DNA from: Anthopleura xanthogrammica
Lineage: Eukaryota; Cnidaria; Anthozoa; Actiniaria; Actiniidae
Direction of reading: 5' to 3'
Assembly (NCBI GenBank): GCA_964019055.1
Contig: OZ025221.1
Location: 2,835,713-2,899,712 of the forward strand
Length of the DNA stretch: 64,000 bases
The notes beneath the pieces were generated by a model. The model was not told the DNA's origin. It did no database searches and was given only the letters and a program-made list of their open reading frames with translations. Positions 60,301-64,000 of this stretch are shown here, piece after piece. A program made the translations under genes and the position numbers. Every line of letters begins with the position of its first letter. The stretch's first letter is position 1.

Positions 60301-63300
60301 CAGGTAATACCTCAAGTGAGTTAAGAACACTTACAGTGCTATGTGCCATACTGTGAACACTCCCACAAAATTTTTTATTCCTTTTTGACATTTGTTGCTT
60401 TTTCAACAACTTTGAATTATTGTGCTCTTTACCGCTAACCAATTAGGTATCAGCACTTCACTTTCAGTTGATGTTTCGATAGGTGGCATTTATGCACGAT
60501 GTACAGTAACGATGTTGTGAGAATTTAAATGTACAAACATGCCCTTCAAAGCATCAAAGTGAACCGCTGATACCTTAAGCCTTAAAGTACACCTAACCCC
60601 TAATATGATACTTAGCCTTTAACGTAAAATGAACACCTGTGTCTCATATGTCAACCCATAAGACTGGTTGATTTTTTAAATACTTATAACTTTTGTTCTC
60701 ATCTTTTTGCAGGAAAATAAGTACAAAGAAGCAGTGGGATTTTATGAACCAATAGTCAAGAAGCAATATGATAATGTATGTGTGTAATGGCAAAAGTAGG
60801 CAGCTCAGTAGCATCTTTCGCATGCATCTCTCTTATTTTCCTTTTCTTAGGTGCTTGGGATCCCTGTGTGATAAAGGAGGGAGGAGGAGGATCTCTCGCT
60901 CACTCATTCTCAGTCTCCCTCGGTCAAACACCACAGGTAGCTGGCTAAAAGAACACACGAGAAGGCTAGTAGCTCAGATAGGAAAAGTAGTTGCCGGAAT
61001 TCACTGGTTCTAATGAAATGCCTGTAATAGCCTGTCTGTATCCACCACTGTTGACTGCTTAGAGTTGTCTTGTTGTTTCATTTCTATCTGAAGTGGCATG
61101 ATACATTTGTATATACCCCCCTCCCCCTCCGAATCCAACTAGACCCTTAACATGGGCCCTAACGATGAAAAGAAAAGACGTTTTTGATGCTACTAAAGAA
61201 CAAAACATGTTTGTTTTGACCCATAGATTCGTAATGAGTGCAAGCAGGGATGTGCAAGGGATGTGTAATTATTAAATTTTTTTTTTTCTTTGTGGTTTTT
61301 AGATCTTGAGTGTGAGTGCTATAATCTTGGCAAATCTGTGTGTCTCGTACATCATGACAAGTGCTAATGAAGAGGTAAGATTGCTTTGGAAATGAAAATT
61401 TAAAATTTATGCCACTTAACCACTCTAAGGTGGACGGAAAGCCTTACAGGTCTACGACCCAATTACAAGGCAACCGATAGATCGAATTAGAATTTGGAAG
61501 TTGATTTTTGTGGAGGGAGGAAAACCAGAAAACCTGGAGAAAAACCTTCAAAGCACAGGAGAGAACCAACAAACAACTCTACTCACATATAAAACTGAGC
61601 TCGGTGGGACTCGAACCTGGGTAGCATATTTGGTGAGAGGCGAGTGCTCTTACCACTATGCCACCCATGCTTCCCAATGAATGGTATACGTGGCTTTGAG
61701 TTCATTCTTTTATTACAGCATCGTTTTGTAGAACAATCATGACAGATTGACATGCAACTAAAATGGAAAAATATTTTCCATGCAATAGGCAATGTGCATC
61801 AAAGCTCACAAAGCACTCTGGGAAATTGAGTCCTGTAAAAATGGAATAGGGAAATCAAAGCAACTATCAGAAAAAAATACTTATTATTTTCATCTGTCAA
61901 AATATTTCTATTTCCATAGAAAATGTTGAAGGAAAAAATATGTTAATTTTTAAAGGAGACAAAAAAGCGTAAGGACTCACTTTCCCATCATGCTTTGTGC
62001 TAGATTTTCGAGCTCATGCACATTGGCTATTCACCACTTTCCATACATCGGTTCACTGATCACAGACAAAGCACTCAAGTGAGGCTTCAAGGTAGTTCCA
62101 AACGATGATTCAAATTTGAACCTTGCAGCCTCGACTGAGTGCTTTGTGTTTGACCAGTGAACCCATGTATGAAAAGTCGTGAATCCATGTACTAGTTACA
62201 TAATTTTACAACAAAAAATATATTTCCAATAATACAGAACAAATACGAAGTAGTTAACAAAATTGACCATTCCAAAAATTATCTTTGATACAGGGCTAAC
62301 ATGAAACACAAAAGAAATCGAACTTTTTCTCGATGGAATTTGTGGCATTTCTTTTGTATTTCCATGTTAGCCTCGCATTCAAGATAATTTTGAGAGTGGT
62401 CCATAATGAAGCCCTTATTTATTACTTATACAATTGTATTCAATGATATGTTTTTATCTTCCTTGTGTTTGTTTTAGGCTGAAGAACTTATGAGAAAAAT
62501 CGAGAAAGAAGAGGTAAGATGAGGGAATGTTGCTTTTTGAAAATCCTAGGCCAAGTTGAAACGTCGATCTTCTCATGAGCCGAACCTAATGACATCAAAC
62601 AAGACCGACTTATTATCCATTGTTTTCAATGTGTTTGGCTTATGAGAAGATCAAGGTTTGAACTGGGCCTAAGAGAATGTTTCATATACTGAAATTTAGT
62701 ATGTTTCTTTTTCAAATGTCATTTAATGATTATTTTCCTACCAGGAACAAGTGGCTTATGATGAACCTGATAAAAAGATCTTTCACTTGTGTATAGTCAA
62801 CCTGGTCATTGGGTAAGCAACTCAAGAACCTTTTCCATTTCTTCCCTTGCTTGCCTGCTTGCCTGTCTGCTTGCTTGCCTGCTTGCCTGTCTGCTTCATT
62901 GCTTCCTTACTTGCTTGCTTGCTTGCTTCCTTTCCTTCTCTTTCCTTCTCTTCCCTTCCCTTCCCTTCCCTTGCTTGCTTGCTTCCTTCCTTTCTTCATT
63001 TTCTTTTTGGTGATTACTTTTCTTTATTAACATCGTTTCTACTTTTGGCTCTTTCCAGGACACTGTATTGCGCTAAGGGAAATTATGAGTTCGGGATATC
63101 AAGAATAATGAAAAGTCTAGAGCCATACAGTAAGAAGGTTGGTACATACTTGGTTCTTCATTGTTAGTTCAGTGTTGTAAATACTTTGTGATCGTGTACA
63201 CAATAGTTTTCTTTTTTAGTAACGATGTCCCTTTGAAATCCATTCAGTGAATGTGGTTTAGTAGGGGGATTTTTCGCGGCATAAATCTGAGATGCTGACA

Positions 63301-63956
63301 ATTTTTTTTCTCAATTTCTTTTGAAGCTTGGAACAGACACTTGGTTTTATTCCAAAAGATGTTTCCTCTCACTCATCGAAAACATGGTAACGTAATACAA
63401 CAATCTAGAATGCGTAAAGGCCCTGTTACGCTGTCCAATTTTCTCAGTACCTGCGGCGTTGCGAGACAAATTGCTGGAGAATTGCACAGTTTAACAAGGG
63501 TTGTCTCGCAATTTTTTAGTTGCGCGTAGCGGTGCACGGAGTAAAACTTAGTTCTACTTTTCGCAACAGATTGCAGCAACTGGTAACGCCATTGCACAGT
63601 GTATCACCCCTCCAGCAATTTGTCTCGCAATTTTAAGGCATATTTTTCAAGTCGTTGCAAGTTGATGAGATCGCGTTGCAGTGTAACACCTCGCCTCGTC
63701 TACCTTCAACACTACATTTTCAAGCACTGCGAGACAAGTTGATGAGAAAACTGTACAGTGTAACAGTACCTTAAATTCTATGAATTTGTATCAGCGATCA
63801 TATCTCTCTTTAGGGCATGTGTGGCGGATAGTCTATTTTAGCCGCATATTTAGTGTATCGTTTTTCATCAAGACTCTTTTTTTTAGGCTAAACATATGAT
63901 AATGTTGCGTGACAGCGTGGTGCAAGAAATAATCCAGTTTCTGGAACACTGTGAGA
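47470..63956 (+). CDS. IFT70: Intraflagellar transport protein 70 / TTC30, partial (28 exons)
   Basis: A TPR-superhelix subunit of the IFT-B complex, needed for ciliary assembly and tubulin polyglutamylation (DYF-1 in worms, fleer in zebrafish). Exon starts-ends: 47470-47523, 47826-47891, 49079-49149, 50591-50651, 50839-50916, 51595-51651, 53648-53716, 53887-53953, 54555-54659, 55003-55061, 55672-55741, 55841-55890, 56304-56366, 57190-57238, 57574-57614, 57736-57801, 58315-58368, 58684-58749, 59350-59426, 59795-59864, 60226-60303, 60713-60775, 61303-61374, 62478-62513, 62745-62812, 63059-63137, 63327-63386, 63887-63956. They total 1819 nt, 606 codons in frame; about 55-60 C-terminal residues lie beyond the window. 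Family signatures: [87 protein letters not shown] and [17 protein letters not shown]. The vertebrate TTC30A/B genes are single-exon; this locus keeps many introns. Confidence 0.97.
47566..47578 (+). promoter_or_regulatory. X-box-like half site in IFT70 intron 1
   Basis: GTTGCCTGGCAGT has an intact left RFX half-site (GTTGCC) and a partly matching right half (GGCAGT instead of GGCAAC). IFT genes are classic RFX targets, but this match is imperfect and lies downstream of the ATG. Confidence 0.25.
48281..48629. mobile_element. 349-bp TIR element with 9-bp target duplication
   Basis: The direct repeat ACCGTGAGC flanks it exactly (48272-48280 and 48630-48638). Terminal inverted repeats of about 45 bp include GGACTCCCTTATAAAAGGG and GGGGTCCTCGTCG. 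The interior repeats GGTCCCGCTTAGGGTG-type units four or five times. It lies in IFT70 intron 2. A 9-bp duplication fits Mutator-like elements. Confidence 0.88.
49304..50231. mobile_element. 928-bp fold-back element in IFT70 intron 3
   Basis: Inverted arms of about 350 bp (49304 to about 49652, and about 49884 to 50231) begin CACGGGCGCCAGAGTCGCC. They are flanked by GTAAAAC on both sides (49297-49303 and 50232-50238); the next base out differs (A versus G), so the duplication is 7 or an imperfect 8 bp. This would suit a hAT-type element. No transposase. Confidence 0.85.
51116..51286. mobile_element. TA-flanked MITE, 171 bp, in IFT70 intron 5
   Basis: The ends GCTGGGTTTC and GAAACCCAGC are bordered by TA. 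The inner fold includes GTGGTCAGTGTTTGACCAC. Confidence 0.75.
51687..53497. mobile_element. 1.8-kb element with roughly 430-bp TIRs in IFT70 intron 6
   Basis: The outer ends CTGTCAAAATTCATCCGG and CCGGATGAATTTCGACAG start long inverted arms (to about 52124 and from about 53071). The arms are dense in short words around ACCTATTCAATAGGT, each itself palindromic. The interior carries two direct copies of AATATTGCGG..CGCGATCTCTGGTAGT (about 52505 and 52590). No target duplication was resolved and no transposase is present. Confidence 0.8.
54029..54380. repeat. Large TTG/CTG trinucleotide tract in IFT70 intron 8
   Basis: About 350 bp of mixed TTG and CTG units on the gene's sense strand. Frames read as poly-Leu, poly-Val/Ala or poly-Cys and are not genes. 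Flanking exons 8 and 9 are intact. Confidence 0.95.
55486..55544. repeat. (AAT)n microsatellite in IFT70 intron 10
   Basis: About 20 AAT/TAA units with two small interruptions. Confidence 0.9.
55990..56165 (-). mobile_element. tRNA-derived SINE copy in IFT70 intron 12
   Basis: Read on the minus strand: a head with a GCATAGCGGTGAGAGCACTC-type A box, a B box close to GGTTTGAGTCC, then a body containing GTTTGTTGGTTCTCTCCTGT and CTTTGAGGGTTTTTCTC. Same family as 61480-61676 and 5100-5285. Confidence 0.75.
56438..56722. mobile_element. TA-flanked MITE, 285 bp, in IFT70 intron 13
   Basis: The ends CAGTGCGACTACTCCAACC and GAGTAGTCGCACTG are bordered by TA; GGCCACCC pairs with GGGTGCATGGCC. It resembles 59911-60150 in its CAGTG ends. 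Confidence 0.8.
57281..57475. mobile_element. MITE-like inverted repeat in IFT70 intron 14
   Basis: The ends AGTTCCCTGCGCCATCTTGA and TCAAGATGGCGCAGGGGACT are inverted, continuing over AAGGTAGC and GATGCAA. A one-arm fragment lies near 59695-59735 (TTTCAAGATGGGTCAGGGAA). Confidence 0.75.
57827..58257. repeat. Very long (ATCC)n microsatellite in IFT70 intron 16
   Basis: About 370 bp of almost pure ATCC, interrupted once near 57849, then about 60 bp degrading to ATTC. All frames read as Ser-Ile-His-Pro or Met-Asp-Gly-Trp repeats and are not genes. It starts 26 bp after the exon 16 donor. Confidence 0.97.
58944..59323. repeat. MITE of the GTCACACG..TGCAAC family, copy 3
   Basis: The ends AAGCCTGTGTCACACGCT and AGCGTGTGACACAGGCTT are perfect inverted repeats. 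The interior repeats [24 protein letters not shown] words in both orientations. It lies in IFT70 intron 18. Confidence 0.8.
59911..60150. mobile_element. TA-flanked MITE, 240 bp, in IFT70 intron 20
   Basis: It is bordered by TA. The ends are CAGTG and CACTG, with longer subterminal pairing GGGCACCCAGAAATATTTCA against TGAAATATTTCTGGGTGCC. Confidence 0.8.
61480..61676 (-). mobile_element. tRNA-derived SINE, best copy, in IFT70 intron 23
   Basis: On the minus strand: A box TGGCATAGTGG (61653-61663), B box GGTTCGAGTCC (61607-61617), 36 bp between them, then a body with GTTTGTTGGTTCTCTCCTGT, CTTTGAAGGTTTTTCTCC, GGTTTTCTGGTTTTCCTCCC and AAAATCAACTTC. The spacing and boxes identify a polymerase III tRNA-like head; a functional tRNA is unlikely because the acceptor stem does not close. 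Confidence 0.85.
61791..62402. repeat. Composite repeat, copy 2, in IFT70 intron 23
   Basis: Three adjoining inverted-repeat modules: 61791-62031 (matches 41219-41452); 62034-62184 (CATACATCGGTTCACTGATC against its near complement, with AAAGCACTCA paired to TGAGTGCTTT); and 62262-62402 (GACCATTCCAAAAATTATCT against AGATAATTTTGAGAGTGGTC, with CTAACATG and CATGTTAG). Confidence 0.65.
62845..63005. repeat. (TTGC)n/(TTCC)n simple repeat in IFT70 intron 25
   Basis: Degenerate CTTGCTTGCCTG and CCTTCCCTTCC units. The three overlapping 70-100-codon frames here are Leu/Cys/Phe low complexity and are not genes. Confidence 0.9.
63416..63773. repeat. MITE of the TGCAAC/GCGAGACAA family, copy 4
   Basis: The ends AAGGCCCTGTTACGCTGT and ACAGTGTAACAGTACCTT are inverted. 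Internally GCGAGACAAATTGC and TTGTCTCGCAATTTT recur in both orientations. It lies in IFT70 intron 27. Confidence 0.75.
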
Positions 63957-64000
63957 GTAAGTACTGAAGTATATTTCAACCCTGGGTTTTTATGTAGTAG

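Noticed and set aside
61607..61670. tRNA gene on the minus strand
   Set aside because: A and B boxes are present, but the acceptor stem does not close and the sequence continues into a SINE body shared by two other copies.

Overview
This is a window of an intron-rich, AT-rich animal genome. Six protein genes can be read from exon to exon, and all have metazoan orthologues. The very high load of short non-autonomous inverted-repeat transposons and the vertebrate-like protein sequences suggest a marine invertebrate, most likely a cnidarian (anthozoan). That placement is an inference. I see no reverse transcriptase, transposase, viral gene, rRNA or CRISPR.

Layout. (1) 1.5-6.9 kb, minus strand: a five-exon Rho GDP-dissociation inhibitor. 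(2) 7-16.6 kb: no gene. It holds a nested transposon complex (8154-12551) followed by a cluster of palindromic repeats. (3) 16.66-17.62 kb, plus strand: an intronless class A GPCR with a five-copy 97-bp minisatellite directly after its stop. (4) 21.4-29.9 kb, minus strand: an eight-exon protein disulfide isomerase ending in KDEL, with two ER-stress-element-like sites upstream. (5) 36.5-38.0 kb, plus strand: a two-exon G-protein gamma subunit of 64 residues. (6) 42.05-45.34 kb, minus strand: a four-coding-exon canopy-family ER protein with an acidic tail ending in KTEL. (7) 47.47 kb to the window end, plus strand: an intraflagellar-transport gene, IFT70/TTC30, of which 28 exons (606 codons) lie in the window; the last roughly 55-60 codons lie outside.

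Functional links are loose. PDI and the canopy-like protein both work in the ER lumen and carry acidic tails with KDEL-type signals. The GPCR and the G-gamma subunit belong to the same signalling class. The G-gamma gene has a perfect X-box-like palindrome upstream, and IFT70 is a typical ciliary gene. No operon-like organisation is expected or seen.

Exon structures were checked by hand. GT/AG borders agree at every exon junction, and the summed exon lengths give an intact reading frame for each gene (RhoGDI 594 nt, PDI 1575 nt, G-gamma 195 nt, canopy-like 762 nt, IFT70 1819 nt so far). Introns and gaps are crowded with MITE-like elements, several with clear target-site duplications. There are also tRNA-derived SINE copies, long G or C runs and large microsatellites.
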